Notes under the pieces: generated by a model
What the model saw: only the letters and a program-made list of their open reading frames with translations
Told to the model about the DNA's origin: nothing
The model's database searches: none
Shown here: positions 1-8,536 of the stretch, piece by piece
Position numbering within the stretch: the first letter of the stretch is position 1
How the letters are laid out: every line of letters begins with the position of its first letter
Source: Paenibacillus sp. V4I7
GTDB taxonomy: Bacteria; Bacillota; Bacilli; Paenibacillales; NBRC-103111
Length of the DNA stretch: 64,000 bases
Direction: 5' to 3'
Assembly (NCBI RefSeq): GCF_030817275.1
Contig: NZ_JAUSZD010000002.1
Location: 3,162,001-3,226,000 of the forward strand
Position numbers and translations under genes: made by a program

Positions 1-134
1 TTATCTTAGAGCCTACATAGCTAGAAAAAGGAAAAAATTTACAAAATATAAACCCAATAAATGTAAATAATCGTCTACAATATAGTAGTGGGAGATAAAG
101 GTAATGAAAATTCGGATCTTAAAAAAAGGAGACA

Positions 135-1286
135 ATGAAAATGAAAAAACTTTTAGCTGTTGCATTAGGTTTTACACTAACCTTTTCTGTGGTTTTACCT
201 ACTTCATTTGCTACATCTACTAACAAAGAAATCTCTGAGGTTGAGAAGAAACTAATCAATAAAGGAGTTTCGAAAGAGGAAATTACTAATCTTGGGAAAA
301 AGTACACTAGTATTATTGATAACGTATTGCAGTCTGAAGATCTATCCAACGAGCAATTGAGAAATTTAGTAAATGGTTTATTGGATCGAGAAACTGATGA
401 TGAAAAAGTAAAAAAGGGTACAATGAAGAAGCAGGATGGTTATAAAGAACTCCCTAAGCATGACTTTAATATGTACAAGCCTAAAGAATTAATAAAATCA
501 AGAGATTTAAAAAATGAGGTTTCAGCGCTTGCATCGTCACCTAGTGAAGAACACTCAACTGGTGTAATTAGAAATGTTATCTCACAATGGGGATATTCAA
601 CAACAACTATGAAAATAGATTTACCTTCTGTATATCTAAATAAAACAAATGATAGTTCCTCATATGTATTTGGCGGAGCGTATACTAAAAATCCAAGCAC
701 AGGTATGCCCTATTCTGGGGCAGATCTAGGCGTAGGTACTGAAGATTCGAGCGGAAGATATTGGTTCCCGGTTATATACTTAGGGTTGCCCGGGTGGGAC
801 GGTAAACGTCTACCAGGGGAAGATGATGACGGATGGTACCAATCTCCAACGGTTAGTATTGACAAAAATCAAGTGCAGAAACTATACATGATTGTAGAAG
901 CAAACGATGATCAACTAATTCTCTCGATTTTTAATGGCATTACATATTCAGAAATATCAAGTATTAGCATGTATGCTCCTGGTAGATATTTTACCAATGA
1001 AGGACAAAATGTTCAGTTAGCTCAACAGGCATCAATATGTTATCTAGCACGTGGCGATGGTACTTACAATGGTTATCTACAATCAGGATCATACATGAGA
1101 TATGCTACTTTTTCAAATGTATATATTTATAATGATTTGAACTTACCTAACGGAACTTTATGGACAAGCTCTTATACTTCAGCGATAACAAAAGGAGAAA
1201 CGACTCAAGCAGCTGCGAAAATTAATGCTTCCGTATTTTCCGCTGATTACAACCATCAGGTTTTTTACAGCAACTTATTTTTCTAA
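135..1286 (+). CDS. Secreted protein of unknown function (383 aa)
   Basis: The start follows an AAAGGAGA ribosome site with normal spacing. The protein opens with a typical Sec signal peptide: a charged MKMKK start, a hydrophobic core, and a likely cleavage after SFA near residue 26. Residues 30-130 are lysine- and glutamate-rich and look like a propeptide or linker. From about residue 135 the chain changes to a Gly/Ser/Tyr/Trp-rich, beta-type composition (for example GLPGWDG and YMRYATFSNVYIY), as in secreted beta-sandwich proteins. I see no catalytic motif and do not recognise the family. It stands alone, AT-rich, at the edge of accessory DNA. That it is exported is well supported; function is unknown. 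Confidence 0.8.
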   Translation: MKMKKLLAVALGFTLTFSVVLPTSFATSTNKEISEVEKKLINKGVSKEEITNLGKKYTSIIDNVLQSEDLSNEQLRNLVNGLLDRETDDEKVKKGTMKKQDGYKELPKHDFNMYKPKELIKSRDLKNEVSALASSPSEEHSTGVIRNVISQWGYSTTTMKIDLPSVYLNKTNDSSSYVFGGAYTKNPSTGMPYSGADLGVGTEDSSGRYWFPVIYLGLPGWDGKRLPGEDDDGWYQSPTVSIDKNQVQKLYMIVEANDDQLILSIFNGITYSEISSISMYAPGRYFTNEGQNVQLAQQASICYLARGDGTYNGYLQSGSYMRYATFSNVYIYNDLNLPNGTLWTSSYTSAITKGETTQAAAKINASVFSADYNHQVFYSNLFF

Positions 1287-2337
1287 ATAGAAAAAGAAGC
1301 TCAATATAATGTACGACGACACCAACATTGTTGTTGTCAGCTTCTGAAACAACTAACGGCATTAAAAACATCGGGACGCTTCAGTTATAGAAACAGATCA
1401 CGAATTGATAATGACAGCTGCGAGCGATTTACGGCTATTAATGAGACCCGACAAAAAGTGGCTTGCCAGCATATCACCGAACGAAACAACGAGGCGAGGG
1501 AACGGCTCAATTTTTGTTCTTCAATAACTTTCAACAAAATGTCTGTTTTGTTGAAAGTTGTTTAGGGAACATTTGTTTGATATACGTATCCAGCTGAGGT
1601 ATTAGATGAAACGGCGCGAGAAAAACAATGGAGGTCATCGATGGAGCTGGAGAACAGGAAGAGGCAGATTAGGTCGCGACTCATTTATCTTATTTTTTCT
1701 ACTCTTGTTCATACCACTGCTTCCTAAGAAAGATAATTAGGTTAAATTAAGCAATATTTAGCAATCTATCAATCGGTTTTTTTACTCTGGGAAAATTTAA
1801 TCACTAGAGTAAGAAAGATTGTCCCAAAGGCTGAACATGGTACTTATTCGGCAGCTTCGGTTTTTCCCTCTTTTGTCTGGATCGGGATGGATCCAAGCCG
1901 CGGGAATGAGATAAAGTTCTTGTCATTTATGAGATAATGTTCTTGACATCATCTGTAAGAGAAAAAGAACATACATCTATAGAGATCCGCACACAGCGCG
2001 GTTTTTATTTTTTAAGGATGTAAGTTCTTGTCTTTTTTGTAAGACAAGAACTTGGAAATCTTTCACCAGAGGAATTGCAACAATCTGACGGGCCTTTTCG
2101 TCTAGAAGATGCAAATTCAAAAACGAAGGGGTCAGACAAAACATGAACTTCAAGCTAACAGCAGGTTTTTTGGTTATGCTCATCGCCTTGACGGCGTTTT
2201 CTTAAGCGTCTGAAAATCCCTTGCTGTGTGGATGTCTTATTATGGCGAGTTCGTCCCTGTTGCTTCCTGGAAAGACCAACTAATCAATTTTTCTGTTCAT
2301 GGAAATAATTACGACTTGTTTTTGTTAGTCTAAATGA
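1287..2337. other. Non-coding/decayed stretch with hairpins and relic ORFs
   Basis: No intact gene is visible. A perfect 14-bp stem with a 6-nt loop lies at 1526-1559. Near the right side an open frame (2039-2146, no start visible, containing LGNLSPEEL) overlaps by ATGA a 20-codon frame at 2143-2205 that encodes only a signal-peptide-like hydrophobic stretch and then stops. This looks like the end of one gene and the start of a coupled membrane or secreted gene, both truncated. Copies of a 20-bp repeat occur here and are listed separately. Confidence 0.5.
1906..2053. repeat. Cluster of copies of a 20-bp repeat (ATGAGATAATGTTCTTGTCA family)
   Basis: Two direct copies lie at 1906-1925 and 1929-1948. 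A related perfect inverted pair, AAGTTCTTGTCTT and its complement, lies at 2022-2034 and 2041-2053. The same unit recurs in both orientations at 3598-4127. Multiple short repeats in mixed orientation are typical of the transposase-binding ends of Tn7-like and related transposons; that reading is inference. Confidence 0.6.
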
Positions 2338-2868
2338 CTAGTATTAGTCACAACCTTAGGACTATCTAAAGAAAGTGATGCTACCATATATAACGGTGGA
2401 AGAATTTCAGCTGATCATCCTATTTATTATTCTTCTTCTGTTTCTAGTTATGGATATGGAACTCATTTTGATCAAGCTCGCAATAATTGGAATGTTTTAT
2501 CAACACAAGTAAATTTGTGGAAGAATGCTAGCAGCACTTCACAAACAGATGATTATTATATTGGGATAGCGACTAACCCACCAGGTAAAGTTAATCTCGG
2601 CTTGACATCTTTTTATGATTCCACAGGAACCCCAGTAGCTAATTACCAAACATGGGCTTATTCAACTGTAACGTTGTATGATAATAGCATGAGACAATTA
2701 TCTATGACACCCGAACAAATTATTGGTAATGCGACACATGAAGTAGGACATAGCATCTCATTAGATCATCCAGCTATTTCTGTATCTTCGATTATGAATT
2801 CAGGTGTACAGAGTATTCCACCTACTACATATGACAAGAACGATGTATATTCAGCATGGGGAGAATAA
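2338..2868 (+). pseudogene. 5'-truncated metzincin-type metalloprotease
   Basis: An open frame runs from the stop at 2335 to 2868 and encodes a small secreted-type protease. It carries HEVGHSISLDH, an HExxHxxxxxH-type zinc site, followed by SIMNSG, which fits the Met-turn of matrixin-like metzincins. The family cleaves peptides outside the cell. The frame begins mid-way in a hydrophobic run (LVLVTTLGLS) that looks like the end of a signal peptide, with no ATG, GTG or TTG start in a proper place before the stop. The only internal start (TTG at 2515) has no good ribosome site and would delete the N-terminal third. I therefore read it as having lost its 5' end. The lipoprotein gene downstream is 16 bp away and probably was co-transcribed. 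Confidence 0.65.
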
Positions 2869-2884
2869 TAGGAGGTACATTTAT

Positions 2885-3457
2885 ATGACAAAGAGATATA
2901 TAATTATTGTAACAATTGGTGTAATGGTTTTAGTAAGTGGATGTGGAATAAAGAACGATAACTCGGTTTCAATTCCTTCTATTAATTGGGATTCGAATAC
3001 GGTTTATGCAACAACTATTGATAAAATTGGTGAATACGCTGATGCAGTTGTAGTAGCAGAACCAATTAAAGATATATTTGATAGTCAAGCTGTTGTCAAA
3101 TACTTTCCTAAAGATCCGGGAGATAATTCAGGTAAATCACCAGCAATTGAAGATTTCTATACAATAACGGAGTTGAAAGTTGATAAAGTATTAAAAAAAT
3201 CAACAGTTACGTTATCACTTGCAGAATCCGATGTGATTAAAGTATATGAACCAATAGCGGTTATAGATACTAAGGAAGGTAAAAAATTGCTTAAACAAGA
3301 CGAATATAACGAATTAAAAAAAGATAAGAAATATGTAATTAATCTTAAAAAGTCCGATACCGGCGAGATTTATGGAATTGTTAGAGATAATGATGGAATA
3401 ACAGAAGTAAATAATGACTTAGATATAGAAAACGCTAAGAAAAAGTATAAACTATAA
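2885..3457 (+). CDS. Small lipoprotein paired with metalloprotease (190 aa)
   Basis: The start is set by AGGAGGT about 9 bases upstream; an in-frame upstream start at 2804 would overlap the protease gene and is not needed. The N-terminus is a lipoprotein signal with a VLVSGC lipobox, so the mature protein should be anchored on the outer face of the membrane. The body is lysine-rich with a segment YADAVVVAEP followed by a TELKVDKVLKK strand pair, as in small beta-domain proteins found in Bacillales. I know no function. It directly follows the protease relic, and a similar pairing, in opposite gene order, occurs at 5040-6235. That suggests a functional link with the protease, but this is inference. 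Confidence 0.75.
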   Translation: MTKRYIIIVTIGVMVLVSGCGIKNDNSVSIPSINWDSNTVYATTIDKIGEYADAVVVAEPIKDIFDSQAVVKYFPKDPGDNSGKSPAIEDFYTITELKVDKVLKKSTVTLSLAESDVIKVYEPIAVIDTKEGKKLLKQDEYNELKKDKKYVINLKKSDTGEIYGIVRDNDGITEVNNDLDIENAKKKYKL

Positions 3458-3483
3458 TAGGGTACAAACTTGATTTAGATGGT

Positions 3484-3509
3484 TGCTGGGATTCCGGCAT
3501 TCTTTTTTT
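3484..3509 (+). terminator. Rho-independent terminator after the lipoprotein gene
   Basis: A 6-bp stem (TGCTGG/CCGGCA, one G-T pair) with a 4-nt loop is followed by a T-rich run. Confidence 0.6.
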
Positions 3510-3597
3510 ATATGGATACATGCAAACCGCTAATAGTTGGGAGAAACTTCGCCACGAAAAAGGCGGTGTTTTTTCATTTGTTTTCAGCTGGGAGGCA

Positions 3598-4127
3598 ATG
3601 AGATAAAGTCTAATATGCGAAGCTTTGAAAGAAGCCGGTCTATTAGCGGAACCCTCAGCGTCTGTCATCGAGACCCAAAATATTTTCAAACACTATTCAG
3701 ATGTTGGTAACAAACAAGTCATTGAAGTGATTTTGCAAAAAGAAGCAAGAACGATAAATATCTTTTGTGCCATCAGTTCAAAAAGCGTGAAGAAATCCCT
3801 ACGAAAAATGAAATCTTTCACACCGCTAAGTGTAGCGATGAGATTTTTTGATAATCCAAACAGATGACAATAAAGCTATTAGTAAATACGTTGATCAATA
3901 TGTAAAAAGGTTGTCTCTATAAACATCACCATTAAAAAAAGGTGGTGTTTTTTTAAGTTCGCGCGGGGTTAATGCGGGAATGAGATAAATGTCTGGTGAC
4001 AAGAACATTATCTCATTAATTGCCGTGTAAATCGAGGCATTTTTATATTATGGGATAATGTTGTTGTCAAAGGTAAATGACAAGAATTTTTTCCCATTCT
4101 CGATTTTGACAAGAACATTATCTCATT
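3598..4127. repeat. Second cluster of the 20-bp repeat family, mixed orientation
   Basis: Copies are visible at 3598-3610 (partial), 3980-3993 (partial), 3997-4017 (inverted), 4050-4070, 4078-4098 (inverted) and 4107-4127 (inverted). The unit is close to TGACAAGAACATTATCTCAT or its complement. Spacing is irregular and orientation changes, so this is not a CRISPR array. Confidence 0.65.
3923..3954 (+). terminator. Terminator-like hairpin with T-run
   Basis: The arms are ACATCACC (3923-3930) and GGTGGTGT (3941-3948), followed by six or more T. No intact gene precedes it, so it probably belonged to a lost one. Confidence 0.55.
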
Positions 4128-5039
4128 CTTAACGACTGTGCTGTACCCCCAAACATAGCAAATAGCCGCCTCTTTATTATCAGTAGGCGGCTATTTGCAC
4201 ATTGTTACTTACTAGATAGACCAAATTCCTTTACTGATGTGATATTAGGAGTTCTCCAAAACTTGTTTGTGGATTTTCTTAACTTTCCAGATGCTTCATT
4301 TTAATAGTGGACTTTCCTTGATAGACTCCTTTCTGCGATAGGTCCGGAATATTTTTCGAGAAATACAATTGCCCAGTACCAGCGAAACTGTCATGAAGGC
4401 CAACTGTCCGTTTGATGATATTCCCCCTAGTAGTGAGGTTCATCACAATTCGTCTCACAACATGGAGTTTGTTCGCTTCTATTAAAGAAGAAGAACCGAT
4501 CTTTAATGATTGGTCTTTTAATGTTCATCTCCAAAGGTTAGCAATTGTATACAGTGGTCGGGACAAGCAGGTGCTTGTCCCTCAGTCATCGCATGATTGA
4601 GGGACAAACCGCTGTCTATGTTTAGGAATTCATCAATAAGAATAACTTGCTATTACCAAAAGGGGTAATCAGAGCGATTTTTGTGTCGTTATTTGAAATT
4701 AACACCCAACTTCCAGACTATACCAATTATTACTTTATTATTGTAATCTATGAATAAACCAAACAGAACTGCTACAAACCATTATAGAAGCCGCATCCAA
4801 GTTTAGATTTGGAAGCTTGGCATACGGCCACTACGCTCATGCTTTGATATTTCACAAAATTAATATCGCGTTATAATTTATTATCACTCATCGATATTAC
4901 TTTGTAAATGTCATAGTAGCGGGCAATCCTACGAAAAAGGAGGTCTATATGGTTTGGAATGAAAAGCTTTCCTAGTTTTTAAAACTGTCAATGATTATTT
5001 AATAATCACCATTCAATGAAATATTGAGGAGGAAAGCAT

Positions 5040-5657
5040 ATGAAAAAGAGATATCTGGTCCTTACAGTTGTACTAGCTTTATCAGTGGGTACTGGCAGTT
5101 ATGTTCTGTCATTTGGGAACAATTCAAAAGAAGTTTCGACTCTTCAAAATAATACTCAAACTGGACATATTCACGGTAAAGTACAAGATTACCCTTTTAG
5201 TGAATCTGTAAAAAGGGCAACGTTGATTGTCAAAATTAAAATTAAGGATAAGGATCATGAACTTGATACACCTACTGTTGCAAAAACCATTTTTAATGCA
5301 GATATTCAAGAAATATACAAAGATGCTAAAAATTCAGGGAAACAAAGCATTAAAGTGATGCAGCATGGCAACAGTAAATTCTCCTTTAATGACAATGATC
5401 TTTTTAAAAAAGATGAAGTACTAGTTTTATTTTTAAGGGAAGCAGAGGGCTTCGATAATACTTACTGGTTAGTCGGAGAAGAAACAAATTTTTACAAAGT
5501 ACTTGATAACAAGGTAACTAAACAAGCAATTATGGATGTTGAATTAAAAGATGTGGAAATAGAAATAAAAAAGCTAAATAATAAAGAAGTGCAAGTTATG
5601 GATCTCGAGAAGTTTACGAAGAAGATCAAGGATAAGGTAAAAGAACAAAATTCGTAA
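5040..5657 (+). CDS. Exported partner protein of metalloprotease (205 aa)
   Basis: The start follows GAGGAGGAAAGC with good spacing. Residues 1-28 form an N-terminal signal or anchor (MKKRYLVLTVVLALSVGTG, then a short hydrophobic run), and no lipobox cysteine is present. The remaining part is lysine-rich with predicted beta strands, including a segment KKDEVLVLFLREAEG and a lysine-rich helix at the C-terminus. The family is not recognised. The stop codon TAA at 5655-5657 touches the next gene, a secreted metalloprotease, so the two are almost certainly one operon. The similarity of this pairing to the pair at 2338-3457 suggests that such small proteins act with the protease, for example as inhibitor, chaperone or co-factor. 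That role is inference. Confidence 0.8.
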   Translation: MKKRYLVLTVVLALSVGTGSYVLSFGNNSKEVSTLQNNTQTGHIHGKVQDYPFSESVKRATLIVKIKIKDKDHELDTPTVAKTIFNADIQEIYKDAKNSGKQSIKVMQHGNSKFSFNDNDLFKKDEVLVLFLREAEGFDNTYWLVGEETNFYKVLDNKVTKQAIMDVELKDVEIEIKKLNNKEVQVMDLEKFTKKIKDKVKEQNS

Positions 5658-5674
5658 TGAAAGGGGCACTTTAT

Positions 5675-6235
5675 ATGAAAAGGATCATTAATAATTTATT
5701 ACTAGTAATAACACTTATAATAATTACCATTTTTCCAACGCAAGCTTTTGCACATACAACTGCACAAACAGGTAGTGAAACTGTTAAATGGATGCTAGAT
5801 AATTATAATCATGCAGGTGCTACAAACGTATTATATTATAATAGTCCAACACTTGATTCTACTATGGTTAGTGATGTTACTAGCGCGGCTTCTCGATGGT
5901 CTAAAGTCACATTTACCGAATCAACTGGAAACTATACCGGTTATGTAAATCAGATTTCGGACAGTAACTCAGACGTAGCGGCCGAATTTTGGATGTTTGC
6001 CTCTGATAGTTCAGGTCATTTATACAACTGGTCTATTAATATTAATAAATATCTAACAGATCAGTATACATCTCCTCAACGACGTGGGGTGATTACGCAT
6101 GAATTTGGACATGCTGTTGGTTTAAACGATATTTATAATAGCATAGGCGTCAATATGTATGCATATATGTCTGGCTGGACTGCATATTTCCCTACCTCTT
6201 ATGATCTAATCGGTGCGGATGAAGCCGACCATTAA
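5675..6235 (+). CDS. Secreted metzincin-type metalloprotease (186 aa)
   Basis: The chosen ATG at 5675 has AAGGGG about 9 bases upstream and gives a clean signal peptide ending at QAFA near residue 27. An alternative ATG at 5657 overlaps the previous stop. The catalytic zinc motif is HEFGHAVGLND, which fits HExxHxxGxxD/H of small metzincins such as snapalysin- or matrixin-like enzymes. MYAYMSGW shortly after could supply the Met-turn. The family consists of small secreted zinc endopeptidases. The start lies 17 bp after the stop of the upstream exported protein gene, so both are probably expressed together. Substrate is unknown. The gene looks complete. Confidence 0.8.
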   Translation: MKRIINNLLLVITLIIITIFPTQAFAHTTAQTGSETVKWMLDNYNHAGATNVLYYNSPTLDSTMVSDVTSAASRWSKVTFTESTGNYTGYVNQISDSNSDVAAEFWMFASDSSGHLYNWSININKYLTDQYTSPQRRGVITHEFGHAVGLNDIYNSIGVNMYAYMSGWTAYFPTSYDLIGADEADH

Positions 6236-6246
6236 AGCATTAGCAG

Positions 6247-6740
6247 CGGCCCCTGTACGAATGGGTCTTAAAAAAGCTTGAGATTCCTGAACCTCCACGG
6301 CAAAGGGAGTTCGGTCGGCTGAACTTAACAGGTGTCGGTACAAGTAAACGGTTTTTGAGGCAACTGATAGATGGGGGACTCGTGAAAGGTTGGGATGATC
6401 CCAGACTTCCTACCCTACGAGGATTTAGAAGAAGAGGCTTCACGCCATAAAGTATACACAGCTTTATAGAGGAGATTGGCAGCATCCGAACCCAAAGCAC
6501 GGTAGACATAATTCTCTTGGATCATTGCCTCAGGCAGGATCTAAAAGAAAAAACTGTTAACGTCATGGCTGTTATGCAACCGTTGAAGGTAGTCATAACC
6601 AACTATCCGGAGGATGACGTGGAGATGTTGTTGATTGAAAACAACAGTGTCTAGATAAAACCGGTGACCGTCTTGTATTTAACCGAGTCGTACCGTTATA
6701 AGATACATGGAGCCAAAAGACATTAAAAAGAGAGAGTTAA
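6247..6740 (+). pseudogene. glnS: Decayed glutaminyl-tRNA synthetase (glnS) fragment
   Basis: Translation from 6247 gives RPLYEWVLKKLEI, then EFGRLNLTGVGTSKRFLRQL, then KGWDDPRLPTLRGFRRRGF. These are the hallmark catalytic-domain segments of GlnRS, including the class I KMSKR-equivalent region (here GTSKR). After an in-frame TAA at 6448-6450, where an EAI-type residue would be expected, the same frame continues with VDIILLDHCLRQDL and VMQPLKVVITNYPEDDVEM, again GlnRS-like, up to a stop at 6652. The N-terminal nucleotide-binding half and the C-terminal anticodon domain are missing. GlnRS charges tRNA-Gln; many Firmicutes lack it and use the Glu-tRNA amidotransferase route. This copy cannot make an active enzyme. 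Confidence 0.75.
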
Positions 6741-6770
6741 AAAGACAAGGCAGCCGATCTTTGATATGCT

Positions 6771-6818
6771 CCCCTTACGGTAGACAGGTGAAATAATAAA
6801 ACCTGTTGCTGTAAGGGG
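6771..6818 (+). promoter_or_regulatory. Long hairpin overlapping the IS3 orfA ribosome site
   Basis: CCCCTTAC (6771-6778) pairs with GTAAGGGG (6811-6818), and the inner AGACAGGT and ACCTGTTGCT extend the stem. The right arm contains the GGGGG-type ribosome site of orfA at 6828. Such sequestration in read-through transcripts is a known way for insertion sequences to avoid activation from outside promoters. Confidence 0.5.
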
Positions 6819-6827
6819 GGCTTTTTC

Positions 6828-7504
6828 ATGTCAAAAAGAAAATGTGGTGCTGCGGAAAAACTCATTATCCTTAATGAAGTATCAAGTGGGCAAATAGGTT
6901 TTCTGGCCGCAGCTAAGAAATATGAGATCAATAAAACGACTTTGATGAAGTGGCAACGTCGTTACAAGCTGTATGGTTACGAAGGGCTCGAGAGTCGTGC
7001 TCATAATCGAAGTTATAGCGCTGAGCTTAAACTGGGCGCGGTGAAGGACTACCTTGAGGGGGGATTGTCTCAGTACCAGATCATCGATAAATACATGATT
7101 GCTAATACAAAACAGCTATACGATTGGATTAAGAAGTATAATGGTCATAGCAGCTTAAAAGCCTACAAAGGGGAAGCAAAAGCTATGACGATGGTCGCTC
7201 TACAACATATCAAGAACGAATCGATATTGTTCAATACTGCTTGGCACACCAACATAATTACCAAAAGACAGCGGGGCAGTTTCAGGTCTCTTACCAGCAA
7301 GTGTATCAATGGGTCAAGAAGTTCGAAACTGGCGGTCATGAGGCGTTAAAGGATGGTCGAGGACGCAAGAAAGCTTCCGAAGAGTTAACGGAGGCCGATC
7401 AACAGAAGCTCGAGATGAAGAAGATGGAATATGAAATGGAGCGGCTTCGGGCGGAAAATGCATTTCTAAAAAAGCTACAGGAATTACAAAGGAGGCGAAG
7501 TTAA
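6828..7504 (+). pseudogene. IS3-family transposase OrfA, frameshifted
   Basis: The first frame (ATG at 6828) has two helix-turn-helix units of the IS3/IS150 type (KYEINKTTLMKWQRRYKLYG and a second near YQIIDKYMIANTKQLYDW). Around 7191-7194 one base appears lost, and the reading frame continues in the next phase as TTYQERIDIVQYCLA, YQQVYQWVKKF and a C-terminal leucine-zipper-like helix (EMERLRAENAFLKKLQEL), ending at 7504. OrfA binds the terminal repeats and, fused with OrfB by programmed frameshifting, makes the transposase. The break inside OrfA together with defects in OrfB means this copy is inactive unless the sequence has an error. Confidence 0.8.
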
Positions 7505-7900
7505 GTCAGTATCGCCATGAGAATGTCTATCTTGTCATTCAAGCGCTTCAGAAAGAAACATCAACTAGCGTTCAACTCCTGTGTGAAATTGCAGGAATTG
7601 CACGCTCAAGCTATTATAAGTGGTTAATTCGCAAACCTAGTGCTCGTGAGATGGAAAATGAGCAGTTGGCGCAGGTGATGATGACCATCTACGAGAAAGT
7701 TGAGCGTATCTTTTGGCTATCGTCAATTAACCCTGCATATGCGCAAACAGACAGGAAAAGTCATCAATCATAAGCGTGTGTACCGGCTTATGAAGGTAAA
7801 GGGAATTCAGTCCGTGATACGTAGAAAGAAAAAGAAATACGCACACTCGACACCTCAGCAGGTAGCCGATAACCTGTTAAATCGTAAGTTTCAAGCAGCA
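7505..7900 (+). pseudogene. IS3-family transposase OrfB, frameshifted and 3'-truncated
   Basis: Reading from about 7493 gives SQYRHENVYLVIQALQKET and IARSSYYKWLIRKP, the usual OrfB N-terminus with the HTH_21-like region. An extra T in the TTTT run near 7711 shifts the frame; after it the sequence continues as FGYRQLTLHMRKQTGKVIN and RVYRLMKVKGIQSVIRRK. The chain then stops matching after NRKFQA, just where the DDE integrase core should start, and joins directly to a TniQ-like relic. All catalytic residues are therefore missing. Confidence 0.8.
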
Positions 7901-8303
7901 GTATCCACCTGGTTTCCACAGTTCATGAGTTGGTGCCCAGACTGTATGAAGATGGGATATCATAGCTGGTTACATCAATTTGCGTTGGTTCATAACTGTC
8001 CGATTCATCAAACCAATTTGATAAATGCGTGTCCTAGCATATTGCGAGGAGTGCTTAAGATATCATTTTCATAGTATTTTTCATCAATTACGAGCTATCG
8101 ATCATTGCCCATACCACTTAGTAAGATTAATAGACGTCTGTATAAATTGTAACAAAACAATACTTTATTTGTTTAAGAATAGTCATTATCAGTGCCCATG
8201 GTGTGGCTGCAGCATTTTCTCGAGTAATATGATCGATAGATCTTCTAATTGGGAAAAGGAATTTGAAGTAAAAAAAGACTTATTTATTTGGAGGTATATT
8301 TAA
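7901..8303 (+). pseudogene. TniQ/TnsD-like target-selection protein relic
   Basis: Two zinc-binding blocks in different frames are visible. The first, at about 7925-8035, has CPDCMKMGYHSWLHQFAL followed by NCPIHQTNLINACP. The second, at 8030-8303, has CEECLRYHFHSIFHQLRAI, HCPYHLVRLIDVCINC and CPWCGC. The pattern CxxC, H-x-H and CPxH is diagnostic of the TniQ/TnsD family, which picks the target site for Tn7-like transposons. The two blocks are similar to one another, so this may be two homologous fragments joined or one gene with a frameshift. The 5' side is fused to an IS3 remnant. It lies just upstream of the repeat cluster at 8347-8536. Confidence 0.7.
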
Positions 8304-8346
8304 TTTATTGGATTGATTTGGAGTGGCAGCTGCAGCATTTTCTCAA

Positions 8347-8536
8347 TGTAGGCACTTTTGTGTCATTAATGTAGGCACATTTGTGTCATTAGTGTCCGGC
8401 GACATAAACATATGTGCTTTGAGATCCCCATTAATTGGGGATTTTTTATTTGAAAGCACCTATGTTTGTGTCGCGAAGCCACGACACAAACATAGGTGCA
8501 TAATCGTTTTACGACACAAACATATGCGCATAATCG
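8347..8536. repeat. Transposon-end-like array of six about 20-bp repeats
   Basis: Two direct copies of TGTAGGCACNTTTGTGTCAT lie at 8347 and 8370. An inverted copy lies at 8401-8418, a forward copy at 8455-8473, and two inverted copies (ACGACACAAACATAGGTGC type) at 8481-8506 and 8511-8536. The core is GACACAAACATAGGTGC or its complement. Several transposase sites per end, starting with TGT, are the usual ends of Tn7-like elements (TnsB sites). A hairpin with a T-run lies inside at 8423-8448. The two outer blocks face each other, so this may be a small non-autonomous element. Its link with the adjacent TniQ relic is inference. Confidence 0.65.

Larger units (their letters stand above)
3510..5039. 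other. Decayed intergenic region without a convincing gene
   Basis: The region holds transposon-like repeats (listed separately), terminator-like hairpins and short relic frames. An 80-codon frame at 3625-3867 has no ribosome site and no recognisable family. On the minus strand, bases 4279 to about 4460 encode a plausible 3' end of a secreted-type protein (containing TVGLHDSFAGTGQLYF) and end at a stop at 4279-4281. A hairpin with 13-bp arms downstream of it (4158-4198, CAAATAGCCGCCT and its complement) could be its terminator. No gene was recognised in 4460-5039. Confidence 0.45.

Noticed and set aside
2804..2884. Upstream start for the lipoprotein at 2885
   Set aside because: It would place 27 extra residues before a perfect lipoprotein signal and ignore the AGGAGGT site.
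3625..3867. 80-codon open frame as a gene
   Set aside because: No ribosome site and no recognisable family; it lies in repeat-rich decayed DNA.
1906..4127. Possible CRISPR array from the repeated 20-bp units
   Set aside because: Units occur in both orientations, spacing is irregular, several copies are degenerate, and no cas genes are near.
4412..4600. 62-codon open frame on the plus strand
   Set aside because: No ribosome site, unnatural composition, and the other strand looks like the relic end of a coding region.
8347..8536. Possible CRISPR array
   Set aside because: Repeat orientation alternates and there are no constant-length spacers; the pattern fits transposon ends better.
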